Assembly (NCBI GenBank): GCA_900551775.1
Contig: URXI01000135.1
Location: forward strand, 1 to 10,346
Length of the DNA stretch: 10,346 nt
Direction: 5' to 3'
Origin: an uncultured Eubacterium sp.
GTDB lineage: Bacteria; Bacillota; Clostridia; Peptostreptococcales; Anaerovoracaceae
A program made the translations under genes and the position numbers. The notes under the pieces were generated by a model. That model was not told the DNA's origin, did not search any database, and worked only from the letters and a program-made list of their open reading frames with translations. Below are positions 1 to 6,174 of the stretch, in pieces. The number at the start of each line of letters is the position of its first letter. Within the stretch, counting starts at the first letter, position 1.

Positions 1-946
1 CCGCCAGAGCCGCCGCACCGATGACCACGTCGCCCACGCCGACCTTGCAGCCGCCGTAGCTCTGTCTGTGGTATCCGGCAAAGCGCTCTACCATCATGCC
101 GGCAAAGTCATACTCTCCCGCCATGAAGACGTATTTGTTCGGAATGAATACATCGTCAAAGACAACCAGCGCTTCCTGTCCGCCGAACTTGCGGTTACCC
201 ACGTCGATGTCAGCCCCTTCTTCCATTTTTCTCGTGTCGCAGGACTGTCTGCCGTAAATCATATAGAGTCCCTCTGCATCACTAGGGCAGGCAAAGGAAA
301 CTGCGTAATCCTTGTCAGCCTCCCTCATTGCCATAGTCGGCATGATGATGTGCCAGTGGGAATTGATAGAACCGGTCTGATGCGCCTTGGCGCCTCTCAC
401 CACGATACCGTCCTCTCTTCTCTCTACGATATGGAGGAACATGTCCGGGTCATCCTGCTGGTGAGGCGCCTTGGCGCGGTCGCCCTTCGGGTCCGTCATG
501 GCGCCATCCACTGTCAGATCCTCTTCCTGTACCATCTCCATAAACTTCACGAACCTGTCGTGATACTTGCTGCCGTACTGTTCATCGATCTCAAAGGTGG
601 TGGAATAAACGGCATTGAAAGCGTCCATGCCGACGCACCGCTGGAAGCAGCTTGCCGTCTTCTGACCCAAAAGCCGCTGCATCTTCACCTTTTTGACCAG
701 GTCTTCACTGCTCTGATGCAGATGTGTGAACCGGTTGATGGTTTTCCCTGTGATGTTAGACTTTGCCGTCATGATATCCGCATATTCCGGCTGCTGTGCC
801 AGGGCATAGGTCATCGCCACACAGTTGATAGACGGTCTGATGATGGGATGGTCCACCCAGTTGTCAATCTTTTCCCCAAAGAGATAGACCCTCGTATTGA
901 GTTTTCGCAGACTCTCAATATATTCTGCTGCTGTCATTAATGCCAT
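1..946 (-). CDS. abfD: 4-hydroxybutyryl-CoA dehydratase / vinylacetyl-CoA delta-isomerase (partial, 3' end outside window)
   Basis: The first 315 residues of a protein of about 490 are present. The family dehydrates 4-hydroxybutyryl-CoA to crotonyl-CoA by a ketyl-radical mechanism, using FAD and an unusual [4Fe-4S] cluster in a cytoplasmic homotetramer; it also isomerises vinylacetyl-CoA. The N-terminus (MALMTAAEYIESLRKLNTR) and much of the rest match Clostridium aminobutyricum AbfD closely, from memory. The cluster ligands of that enzyme (C99, C103, H292, C299) are all found one residue later: C100 and C104 in SCFQRC, H293 and C300 in GYHRQSYGGC, with the active-site tyrosine at Y297. The AHQTGSIN flavin-region motif is also present. 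The ATG at 946 has AGGGAGG 6 bases upstream. It is the last visible gene of the cyclase-dehydrogenase unit and lies 12 bases after the dehydrogenase. Retention of all ligands argues for an active dehydratase rather than the related 4-hydroxyphenylacetate hydroxylase group. Confidence 0.93.
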   Translation of the reverse strand, partial: MALMTAAEYIESLRKLNTRVYLFGEKIDNWVDHPIIRPSINCVAMTYALAQQPEYADIMTAKSNITGKTINRFTHLHQSSEDLVKKVKMQRLLGQKTASCFQRCVGMDAFNAVYSTTFEIDEQYGSKYHDRFVKFMEMVQEEDLTVDGAMTDPKGDRAKAPHQQDDPDMFLHIVERREDGIVVRGAKAHQTGSINSHWHIIMPTMAMREADKDYAVSFACPSDAEGLYMIYGRQSCDTRKMEEGADIDVGNRKFGGQEALVVFDDVFIPNKYVFMAGEYDFAGMMVERFAGYHRQSYGGCKVGVGDVVIGAAALA

Positions 947-952
947 TGTTTT

Positions 953-960
953 CCTCCCTT
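953..960 (-). promoter_or_regulatory. Shine-Dalgarno of abfD overlapping the upstream stop codon
   Basis: On the minus strand this reads AAGGGAGG, 6 bases before the abfD ATG. Its first two bases are the last two bases of the TAA stop (959-961) of the dehydrogenase gene. This arrangement suggests that the two genes share a transcript and are translationally coupled. Confidence 0.8.
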
Positions 961-1903
961 ATATATGCCCCAGCGCCCGGGCGACTTTGATCAGCCCTTC
1001 GATGAGGTTCTTCTGTGATGCTTCCATTTCCTCCTGGCTCCACTTCATGAAACCTTCACCGGTTTTGAAGCCCAGCTTGCCTTCGTCCAATTTTTCTTTG
1101 AGAAGCGGTGACGGTTTTGTTGAACTCTCGATGTGGGGAAAGAGATAATCGTGGATGCTGTACGTCAGGTCGATACCACCGGAGTCTATAACTTCCATCG
1201 GTGCCATGACCCCGAGACGCATGCCGAAACCGTTCTTCACGGCCTTATCCACATCCTCCGCCGTTGCGATGCCGTTCTCCACGATGGAGATCGCTTCTCT
1301 GAACAGGGCGTGCTGCATCCTGTTTGCCAGAAATCCTGGTACGTCTTTCTGTACGATGACGGGACATTTACCCGCTTCTTCAAGAAGCTGATAGGTCGCG
1401 TCCACGGTCTTCTCCGATACATACTCCGTTTTGATCACTTCCACCAGAGGCATCAGATAAGCCGGCTTCCAGAAGTGGGTGCCGATGATTCTCTCTTTGT
1501 GAACTGATTTTTCGGCAATCTCCGTAATGCTGATGGCCGACGTATTGGTGGCCAGAATCGTGCTCTCAGGGCATAATTCATCCAGCTTGGCAAAATAGTC
1601 CTGTTTTACTGCCAGGTTTTCTACGATACACTCAAAGATCACGTCTGCAAACTCTGCCGCTTCTTCCAGGCTCTCTGTGCAGGATACTCTTTCTAAAATT
1701 TCTGGTATCGTGTCACTTTCGATAACCCCGTTGTCCGCCAGAACCTGCAGCCCTTCTTTCATGGTTTCTAAGGGCTTTGCCCTCTCTTTGTCATCGTAAA
1801 CATAGATGATTTTGACCTGGTGTCCCTTCATGGCAAAAGTCTGGGCGATGCCTGTCCCCATGACCCCTGCCCCGAGAATGGCCACCTTCTTCTTATTGTC
1901 CAT
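959..1903 (-). CDS. 3-hydroxyacyl-CoA dehydrogenase family protein (NAD-dependent), variant active-site motif
   Basis: This 314-residue protein has the single-domain 3-hydroxyacyl-CoA dehydrogenase layout: an N-terminal Rossmann domain and a C-terminal helical dimerisation domain, near the usual size of 280-320. The NAD-binding motif GAGVMG is at residues 11-16, and acidic residues D37/D38 end the second strand, favouring NAD over NADP. Catalytic residues by family alignment are S122 (NTSA), H143, E155 and N194 (NRM). The usual HFFNPP around the catalytic histidine is HFWKPA here, followed by YLMPLVEV. That resembles branches acting on substrates other than simple 3-hydroxyacyl-CoAs, such as carnitine or gulonate dehydrogenases. 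Beside abfD, oxidation of 3-hydroxybutyryl-CoA to acetoacetyl-CoA is the simplest guess, but a different 3-hydroxy acid is possible. The ATG at 1903 has AAGAAAGG 9 bases upstream. Confidence 0.88.
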   Translation of the reverse strand: MDNKKKVAILGAGVMGTGIAQTFAMKGHQVKIIYVYDDKERAKPLETMKEGLQVLADNGVIESDTIPEILERVSCTESLEEAAEFADVIFECIVENLAVKQDYFAKLDELCPESTILATNTSAISITEIAEKSVHKERIIGTHFWKPAYLMPLVEVIKTEYVSEKTVDATYQLLEEAGKCPVIVQKDVPGFLANRMQHALFREAISIVENGIATAEDVDKAVKNGFGMRLGVMAPMEVIDSGGIDLTYSIHDYLFPHIESSTKPSPLLKEKLDEGKLGFKTGEGFMKWSQEEMEASQKNLIEGLIKVARALGHI

Positions 1904-1932
1904 TTGCTTTAACCTTTCTTTTTATATGATAA

Positions 1933-1959
1933 GGGAAATCCCGCCAGGCGGAATTTCCC
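1933..1959 (-). other. Intercistronic RNA hairpin between cyclase and dehydrogenase genes
   Basis: The minus-strand RNA can form an 11-base-pair stem, GGGAAATTCCG pairing with CGGGATTTCCC around a CCTGG loop. One pair is G-U in this RNA but would be a C-A mismatch in the opposite transcript, which supports function in the minus-strand message. It lies 8 bases after the cyclase stop codon. The following TTATCATAT is a poor T-tract, so it looks more like an RNA-stability or processing element, or a leaky terminator, than a full stop. Confidence 0.6.
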
Positions 1960-1967
1960 ATTAAATT

Positions 1968-2885
1968 TTAATATACGCCGTATGGATATACTTTGTCAGG
2001 TACGTCTTTGTTGACTCTGTCAGACGGAACAAATGCAACGGCACGAACGATGGTACCGTCACCCATGTACCAGCGAAGCGGGAATGCGCAGAATAGGAAT
2101 CTCTGGTTGGTTACCTTGTCTAAGTCGCCGCCCAGGTTCTCAATGCCCATGACATTGTTGGCCATGAGAATGTCGTGGCAAGGCTCCCACTCAGGGAAAT
2201 CATCCTTTGCCGGATGTCCGTGCATCTCCTCGTATTCTTCCGTAATACGCGGAACATATGGACCAGGGCCGTGGTCTGCAGCATAGGTGTACAGAATGTG
2301 GTCGATGGCCTGCATGTCAAAGCCGACGCCTCTTACATGATGTTCAACGAACCATTTAGCACCTTCGATGGAGAGGCCGGGGCTGTATGCGAAGTAATCG
2401 TCGTTTTCACCCCAACGTCTGTGCGTACCAGTATTCAGCAGAACCCAGTCTCCCTCTTTGATTCCGCCCGGAACTTTTTTCGCAGCCTCTTCGATCTCTT
2501 CTACGGTGATCAGTTCCCATTTTCCCTTCGGGATGTCTAGGCATACAGCTTCTCCAAAGTAGTTCTGGATCGGCAGCTCATGGGTGAACGGGCTTTCCGG
2601 AATAACATGGGCCGGAGAATCAGCATGGGTAGAGTTGTGCATATGGAAATCATTGAATGTCTGCAGTAATCTGTAGTGCATCGGCATATGCTGTACTCTG
2701 TCTATATGGAAGTCTCCGTTGGAAGGCCAAAGCGGATTGCCTCTGCCAAACGGGTTGGACAGATCGATCAGTTCAAAGGATCCATCCTTGAACATATCAA
2801 AGATGCTTCCATCATAAGGTTTATTCCAATCATCGGTGTGCGCAAAGCACTCTTCACGTGTGTGTCTTACAGCAATTTCTGACAT
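1968..2885 (-). CDS. Cyclase family metal-dependent hydrolase (PF04199; kynurenine formamidase / isatin hydrolase fold)
   Basis: This 305-residue protein belongs to the family of Mn/Zn-dependent hydrolases that open lactams or hydrolyse formamides, such as kynurenine formamidase and isatin hydrolase. The metal-binding signature reads HNSTHADSPAH at residues 83-93, giving H83, H87, D89 and H93. A second family motif, with H237 and E249 (GIENL), lies near the C-terminus. It is longer than bacterial KynB (about 210) and nearer the longer cyclase branches. There is no signal peptide. The open frame extends upstream to 3023, but the ATG at 2885 is preferred because AAGGAGG sits 7 bases before it and the upstream 46 residues show no family similarity. 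It is the first gene of a unit with the dehydrogenase and abfD. Hydrolysis of a cyclic amide or N-acyl precursor is an inference; the substrate is unknown. Confidence 0.88.
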   Translation of the reverse strand: MSEIAVRHTREECFAHTDDWNKPYDGSIFDMFKDGSFELIDLSNPFGRGNPLWPSNGDFHIDRVQHMPMHYRLLQTFNDFHMHNSTHADSPAHVIPESPFTHELPIQNYFGEAVCLDIPKGKWELITVEEIEEAAKKVPGGIKEGDWVLLNTGTHRRWGENDDYFAYSPGLSIEGAKWFVEHHVRGVGFDMQAIDHILYTYAADHGPGPYVPRITEEYEEMHGHPAKDDFPEWEPCHDILMANNVMGIENLGGDLDKVTNQRFLFCAFPLRWYMGDGTIVRAVAFVPSDRVNKDVPDKVYPYGVY

Positions 2886-2892
2886 AATAGTT

Positions 2893-2899
2893 CCTCCTT
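2893..2899 (-). promoter_or_regulatory. Strong ribosome binding site fixing the cyclase start
   Basis: AAGGAGG on the minus strand lies 7 bases upstream of the ATG at 2885. It decides for this start over the in-frame ATG at 3023, which would add 46 residues unlike the family. Confidence 0.85.
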
Positions 2900-2926
2900 G
2901 AATTTTGGTAGTTATAATTGCCCCGG

Positions 2927-2995
2927 GCGAAGGAAAGTTTCGCTCTTTTGGTAATATATAAAGCAAATGTCGTGCCAAATCCCCGGCACGCGGGG
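2927..2995 (-). promoter_or_regulatory. Leader with competing hairpins upstream of the cyclase gene
   Basis: Three stems can be drawn on the minus strand. CCCCG/CGGGG (2995-2991 with 2985-2981) and CGTGCC/GGCACG (2990-2985 with 2976-2971) share bases and exclude each other. GCGAA/TTCGC (2943-2939 with 2931-2927) lies closer to the gene. Mutually exclusive stems can act as attenuators or protein-binding leaders, but whether this stretch is transcribed depends on where the promoter is. No T-tract follows any of the stems. Confidence 0.3.
2951..2978 (-). promoter_or_regulatory. Candidate promoter of the cyclase-dehydrogenase-abfD unit
   Basis: TTGGCA (2978-2973) and TATTAC (2956-2951) are separated by 16 bases on the minus strand. 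They match the vegetative -35 in five of six positions and the -10 in four of six. Transcription would start near 2944, giving a leader of about 58 bases. The -35 overlaps a hairpin arm. An alternative TATAAC near 2911-2916 lacks a good -35. Confidence 0.35.
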
Positions 2996-3120
2996 TGGAA
3001 TCCGCATACAGTTGGAACGACAAGGGTTTCGCTCAAGCTTAGATTTACTTCCGAAGCCCTATGCCGCCCAGACTGTTGCAGATGTGAAAGTCGTTGCAAT
3101 GAAGCAACGTCTCTAACTCA

Positions 3121-3240
3121 TCAGCTGACTGTTCCTACATCAGCAATTCCCTGTCCGATAGAATCGAGATTTGCCGTCGCTTCCCCTAAAGAAGCATCCC
3201 AGTTAAACGACGGGTGCACTGCGGGTATATGCAGGTCATT
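3121..3240 (-). pseudogene. Remnant of a solute-binding-protein-like gene (39 codons, no start)
   Basis: Between 3240 and the double stop TGA TGA (3123-3118), one minus-strand frame encodes 39 residues that read like real protein, including SFNWDASLGEATANLDSIG and then GQGIADVGTVS. The pattern of a leucine-aspartate helix followed by G-x-A-D-h-G resembles the early part of TRAP-type (DctP) solute-binding proteins, where such a helix precedes the first ligand-binding loop. There is no start codon or ribosome binding site, an in-frame TGA lies 36 bases upstream within the terminator, and nothing recognisable continues after the stops. I read it as debris of a deleted transporter gene. The family assignment rests on a short motif and is weak. 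Confidence 0.3.
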
Positions 3241-3243
3241 AAA

Positions 3244-3294
3244 CAAAAAACGCCGCGCTCTGCTGCTGACGGAAAATCAACTGCAAAGGCGGCG
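3244..3294 (-). terminator. Intrinsic terminator after the M20 amidohydrolase gene
   Basis: The minus-strand RNA pairs CGCCGC (3294-3289) with GCGGCG (3256-3251). The stem is extended inside by CTTTGC (3288-3283) with GCAGAG (3263-3258), one bulged C and one G-U pair. A run of six T (3250-3245) follows directly. It begins 15 bases after the M20 stop codon and should end the MFS-MocR-M20 transcript. Confidence 0.85.
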
Positions 3295-3309
3295 CCTTTT
3301 ATTTAAATC

Positions 3310-4587
3310 TTACCTATTCAATTCTTCTACCGCATGTACCAGCATCTCGATGGCTGCCGGAATGGCATCTTCATCCAGGTCAAATTCGGCATTGTGCAGC
3401 GGCTGGGTCGTATCAGTGCCGATGCCCACATAGGTGGCGATGCCTCCGTTATCCTGTACCTTGTTCATCATGACAGAGGCATCATCCGTACCGCCGACAC
3501 TTCCCTCAAAATAAATCTTTTGGAACCAGCTTACTTTGCCGGCAGCTCTCTCGATAACCTCCATCATGGCATCGTCGCTTTGAGCTGCTGGAATTTCGCC
3601 AAAATCCACGTAAGTGTATTCCATGTCATAAGCTTTAGCAGAGCCGTCCAGGATGTCAAATACACGGCCCCTGACATATTGGGAAATTTCCTGGGTCTGT
3701 CCGCGATATTCGATACTCATAAAGGCGGTGGGCGCTATGGTGTTGACCACGACGCCTGCATCCAGCTTTCCGACGTTCACTCTGCATAGCCCCGCTTCAT
3801 GAGGCGCTATCGCATGGAGATTCATGGCTGCGGAGCAAGCTGCAAGCAGGGCGTTTTTTCCTTCCTGCGCCGCACCACAGGGGTGAGCTGCTCTGCCGTG
3901 GAAAGTCACATCCAGCTGGCAGTCGCTCAAGAAATCCTTACAGCCGCAGCACAGGGTATTCGATGGCAGCGGGCGCCCCTCACCCGTTAAGGCCATGTGA
4001 ATCGAGATAAAGTTTTCGGCATCGTCCAAGTGGCCTTTGTCCACTATGGCCTGGGCACCGTTATAGCGCTCCTCTGCAGGCTGGAAGATGATTTTGATCT
4101 TTCCGTTGAGCTCGTCCTTTTTCTTCATCAGCGCGTCGGCAAGACCGAGGCCGATGGCTGTATGCGCATCGTGTCCACAGGCGTGGACGCATTCTGCATT
4201 GCAGGAGAGATAACCCTCGTCAAAGGGACGAAAGCCGGGATTTGACGGTTCTTGGTAAGGCAGGCAGTCGATGTCGAATCGAAATGCTGTCACAGGTCCT
4301 TCTTTCCCAGTATCCAGAACGGCAATAACGCCGGGATAACCGCAAGTCCGCTCCACGTAAGCCGGCAATGCCCCCTGGGAAATTGCCCTCTGCTTTTCTG
4401 CCTGCTTCTCTGCAGGCGTCAGCATCTCAAAGGTAATCGACGCTTCCTCTACGACCTCTGCTCCCATCAGGCAGGAGTAACCCATCGTCTCCAGGATTTC
4501 CGCAACACGCGCACTGGTCCGAATTTCTCTCCAACCAATTTCCGGGTAATGATGGAACTCTCTTCTATATTTGATAAACTGATTCAT
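3310..4587 (-). CDS. M20D family metallo-amidohydrolase, AbgA-like
   Basis: This 425-residue cytoplasmic enzyme is of the M20D family, which hydrolyses amide bonds of N-acyl or N-aroyl amino acids using two metal ions. The N-terminus (RREFHHYPEIGWREIRT), the mid-region and the length resemble E. coli p-aminobenzoyl-glutamate hydrolase subunit AbgA (436 residues). Predicted metal ligands are C137 and H139 (HACGHDAH), E173, H197 and H398, with E172 of AEE as the general base. Residues around 220-330 form the lid/dimerisation domain (GRAAHP). All key residues are present. The frame extends upstream to 4629, but the ATG at 4587 is preferred because GGAGAGGA lies 8 bases before it and the family N-terminus begins there. 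It overlaps the regulator gene by 23 bases and is followed by a terminator. An N-acyl or aminobenzoyl-type substrate is inferred from the family; the exact one is unknown. Confidence 0.88.
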   Translation of the reverse strand: MNQFIKYRREFHHYPEIGWREIRTSARVAEILETMGYSCLMGAEVVEEASITFEMLTPAEKQAEKQRAISQGALPAYVERTCGYPGVIAVLDTGKEGPVTAFRFDIDCLPYQEPSNPGFRPFDEGYLSCNAECVHACGHDAHTAIGLGLADALMKKKDELNGKIKIIFQPAEERYNGAQAIVDKGHLDDAENFISIHMALTGEGRPLPSNTLCCGCKDFLSDCQLDVTFHGRAAHPCGAAQEGKNALLAACSAAMNLHAIAPHEAGLCRVNVGKLDAGVVVNTIAPTAFMSIEYRGQTQEISQYVRGRVFDILDGSAKAYDMEYTYVDFGEIPAAQSDDAMMEVIERAAGKVSWFQKIYFEGSVGGTDDASVMMNKVQDNGGIATYVGIGTDTTQPLHNAEFDLDEDAIPAAIEMLVHAVEELNR

Positions 4588-6067
4588 TGTTCTTTTCCTC
4601 TCCATTTTCTTTGATTTCTCTGCACTCATCCAGAGCCTGCCCCAACAGCTCTATGCCGCGGCGGATCTGATCCTCTGTCACATTTGAAAAGCAAAGTCTG
4701 ATGTGGCCTTTTTTTCTCTTGTTATTTTCATAAAATACCCAACCAGGTACTACGAGGACACCTTTTTCTGCTGCTCGCTTGCACAACGCTCGTTCATTGA
4801 TGTCATCAGTCAGCGTGCACCAGAGGAGAAGGCCCCCTTTGGGCTTCTGATAGGAAATTCCTTTGTCAGTAATCTTATCCAGCTCACTGCAGAGAAAATC
4901 CAATTTTGCCTTATATACTTTCTGAACGACTCTGACATGGTTTTCATATTGCCCCGATTTGATATATTCATTAAGAAAATATTGGCCAATGCCACTTACA
5001 GCAGTTTCATCGATGCTCAAAGCGTATCCCAACATGTCAATCAGGTCAGCCGGCCCTACTGCATACCCCATTTTCATCATATACGGAAAAATCAAAGTAA
5101 AAGAGTACACGTAGATGACCATTTTGTTCGTATCCAAAGTATAGAGGCTGGGCAGCCTTTTGTCATAAGCAAAATCCCATTGATAATCTTCTTCAATGAC
5201 CGGCACGTTGTAGTCGTGAGCCAGCTTCAGCAAGGTCTTCCTCTTTTTCAGAGACATGGTGATGCCAGTCGGGTTGTGGAAATTAGGCAGTGTGTAGATG
5301 AACTTCGGTTTGTACTGCCTGATGGCTTCCTCCAGCATGTCCATCCGCATGCCGTCCTCTTCCATGGGCACGCCGATCACGTGTATCCCCCGGTTGTAGA
5401 AAATACTGTAGTTATCAGGCACCATGGGTGATTCCGCCACGATGCAGTCTCCTTCTCTGAGATACAACATCATCAGATAACTGATCGTCTGATTGCTTTC
5501 AGCCAGAATCTGCACGTTTTTCGGCGTTACGTAGATATTTTGTTCTGTCAGGAGTTGGCAGATATTCTTTCTGAGCAATTCCGTTTCATTATAGAAGCCT
5601 TCCATGCTGCCTTTTTCACTACAGTCAAATATCTGCTCTACCACATGCTCCATATTTTTAACCGGATTCAATCGTCGGTTCATGATCATTCCCCCAAAGG
5701 AAATGATTTCTCCTGCTTCCGATTTCCAATAGACATCGTTAAAGGTTTTCTCTGCCCTGCGGAATTCATAGCGGAAGGCCTTTTCCAATGGAAAGAACCT
5801 TTTGCCAAATTTTTGCGCATCCTGCGCCGCTTTCACAAAGTATCCTTTCGGCTTCTCTCTCGATACTACCACCAGGCCGTCTGTAATCAGCAAGTCATAG
5901 GCTTTGATGACCGTATTTCGGTGCACACCGATTTCTTCTGCCAATCGCCTCTCAGATGGCAGTTTGAACCCGTCTGACAGCTCGCCCGACAAAATCTTCT
6001 CTTCAATTTTTCTGGCAATCTGCTGGTAAACAGGCACACAGCTTGCGCGATCGATTTTCAAATCCAT
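4565..6067 (-). CDS. MocR/GntR-family transcription regulator with aminotransferase-like domain lacking the PLP lysine
   Basis: This 500-residue protein joins a GntR winged-helix domain (residues about 10-78; VPVYQQIARKIEEKI, LPSERRLAEEIGVHRNTV) to a fold-type I aminotransferase domain (about 110-480), the MocR layout. Aminotransferase landmarks kept are NPTG at 265-268, D294-Y295 (the ring-nitrogen aspartate region) and R457 (IRLCFS, the carboxylate-binding arginine). The Schiff-base motif, usually SFSKTLFPGLRLGY, reads SFTLIFPYMMKMGY. L325 therefore occupies the lysine position, and K332 stands where the phosphate-binding arginine is expected. The tyrosine near ESPMVP also looks lost. The protein may sense a ligand without a covalent PLP aldimine. 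The ATG at 6067 is preceded by AAAGGATG at a longish spacing. Its 3' end overlaps the M20 gene, suggesting control of the neighbouring transport and catabolic genes. Confidence 0.9.
   Translation of the reverse strand: MDLKIDRASCVPVYQQIARKIEEKILSGELSDGFKLPSERRLAEEIGVHRNTVIKAYDLLITDGLVVVSREKPKGYFVKAAQDAQKFGKRFFPLEKAFRYEFRRAEKTFNDVYWKSEAGEIISFGGMIMNRRLNPVKNMEHVVEQIFDCSEKGSMEGFYNETELLRKNICQLLTEQNIYVTPKNVQILAESNQTISYLMMLYLREGDCIVAESPMVPDNYSIFYNRGIHVIGVPMEEDGMRMDMLEEAIRQYKPKFIYTLPNFHNPTGITMSLKKRKTLLKLAHDYNVPVIEEDYQWDFAYDKRLPSLYTLDTNKMVIYVYSFTLIFPYMMKMGYAVGPADLIDMLGYALSIDETAVSGIGQYFLNEYIKSGQYENHVRVVQKVYKAKLDFLCSELDKITDKGISYQKPKGGLLLWCTLTDDINERALCKRAAEKGVLVVPGWVFYENNKRKKGHIRLCFSNVTEDQIRRGIELLGQALDECREIKENGEEKNNESVYQI
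4596..4603 (-). promoter_or_regulatory. Ribosome binding site of the M20 gene inside the regulator's 3' end
   Basis: GGAGAGGA on the minus strand ends 8 bases before the ATG at 4587 and lies within the last codons of the MocR gene. This supports the shorter M20 start and translational coupling of the overlapping pair. Confidence 0.65.
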
Positions 6068-6174
6068 TCTTTCACATCCTTTTGCTCGTTACACGGCTTT
6101 CAGCCGCTGAACTAGCAAAGAGCCGCTTCAGTTGATTTTACAATCAGCCGGAAACAGCTCCTTTCTATGATTAT
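6068..6174. promoter_or_regulatory. Possible operator region upstream of the MocR gene
   Basis: The 107-base gap between the MFS and MocR genes contains AGCCG three times on the plus strand (6102-6106, 6121-6125, 6146-6150). Two of the copies are the longer AGCCGCT, 19 bases apart. It also contains the palindrome TTCAGCCGCTGAA (6099-6111). MocR proteins often bind spaced direct repeats, so this could be an autoregulatory site. I see no T-tract terminator, so read-through from the MFS gene is possible, and no convincing -10/-35 pair. Confidence 0.35.

Larger units (their letters stand above)
2886..3309. other. 424-base intergenic region without an intact gene
   Basis: Read along the minus strand, this gap holds the terminator of the M20 gene (3294-3244), a 39-codon remnant with protein-like sequence (3240-3121), a hairpin with arms CGTTGC/GCAACG (3109-3092), overlapping GC-rich hairpins and a weak promoter candidate (2995-2927), and the cyclase ribosome binding site. 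I recognise no known riboswitch or T-box. The terminator followed by a long leader implies that the cyclase unit is transcribed separately from the M20 unit. Confidence 0.7.

Noticed and set aside
68..940. Long plus-strand open frame (290 codons) opposite the dehydratase gene
   Set aside because: It is antisense to abfD, which has conserved catalytic residues and a ribosome binding site. The plus-strand product resembles no family I know.
2886..3023. 46-codon upstream extension of the cyclase gene
   Set aside because: The AAGGAGG site at 2893-2899 points to the ATG at 2885, and the extension has no family similarity and no ribosome binding site.
2918..3433. Plus-strand open frame across the intergenic region and the M20 3' end
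   Set aside because: It runs antisense through a terminator and a real gene, has a low-complexity protein-unlike sequence and no ribosome binding site.
4588..4629. Longer M20 start (14 extra codons)
   Set aside because: The added residues are lysine-rich and lie inside the regulator gene without a ribosome binding site, while the ATG at 4587 has one and matches the family N-terminus.
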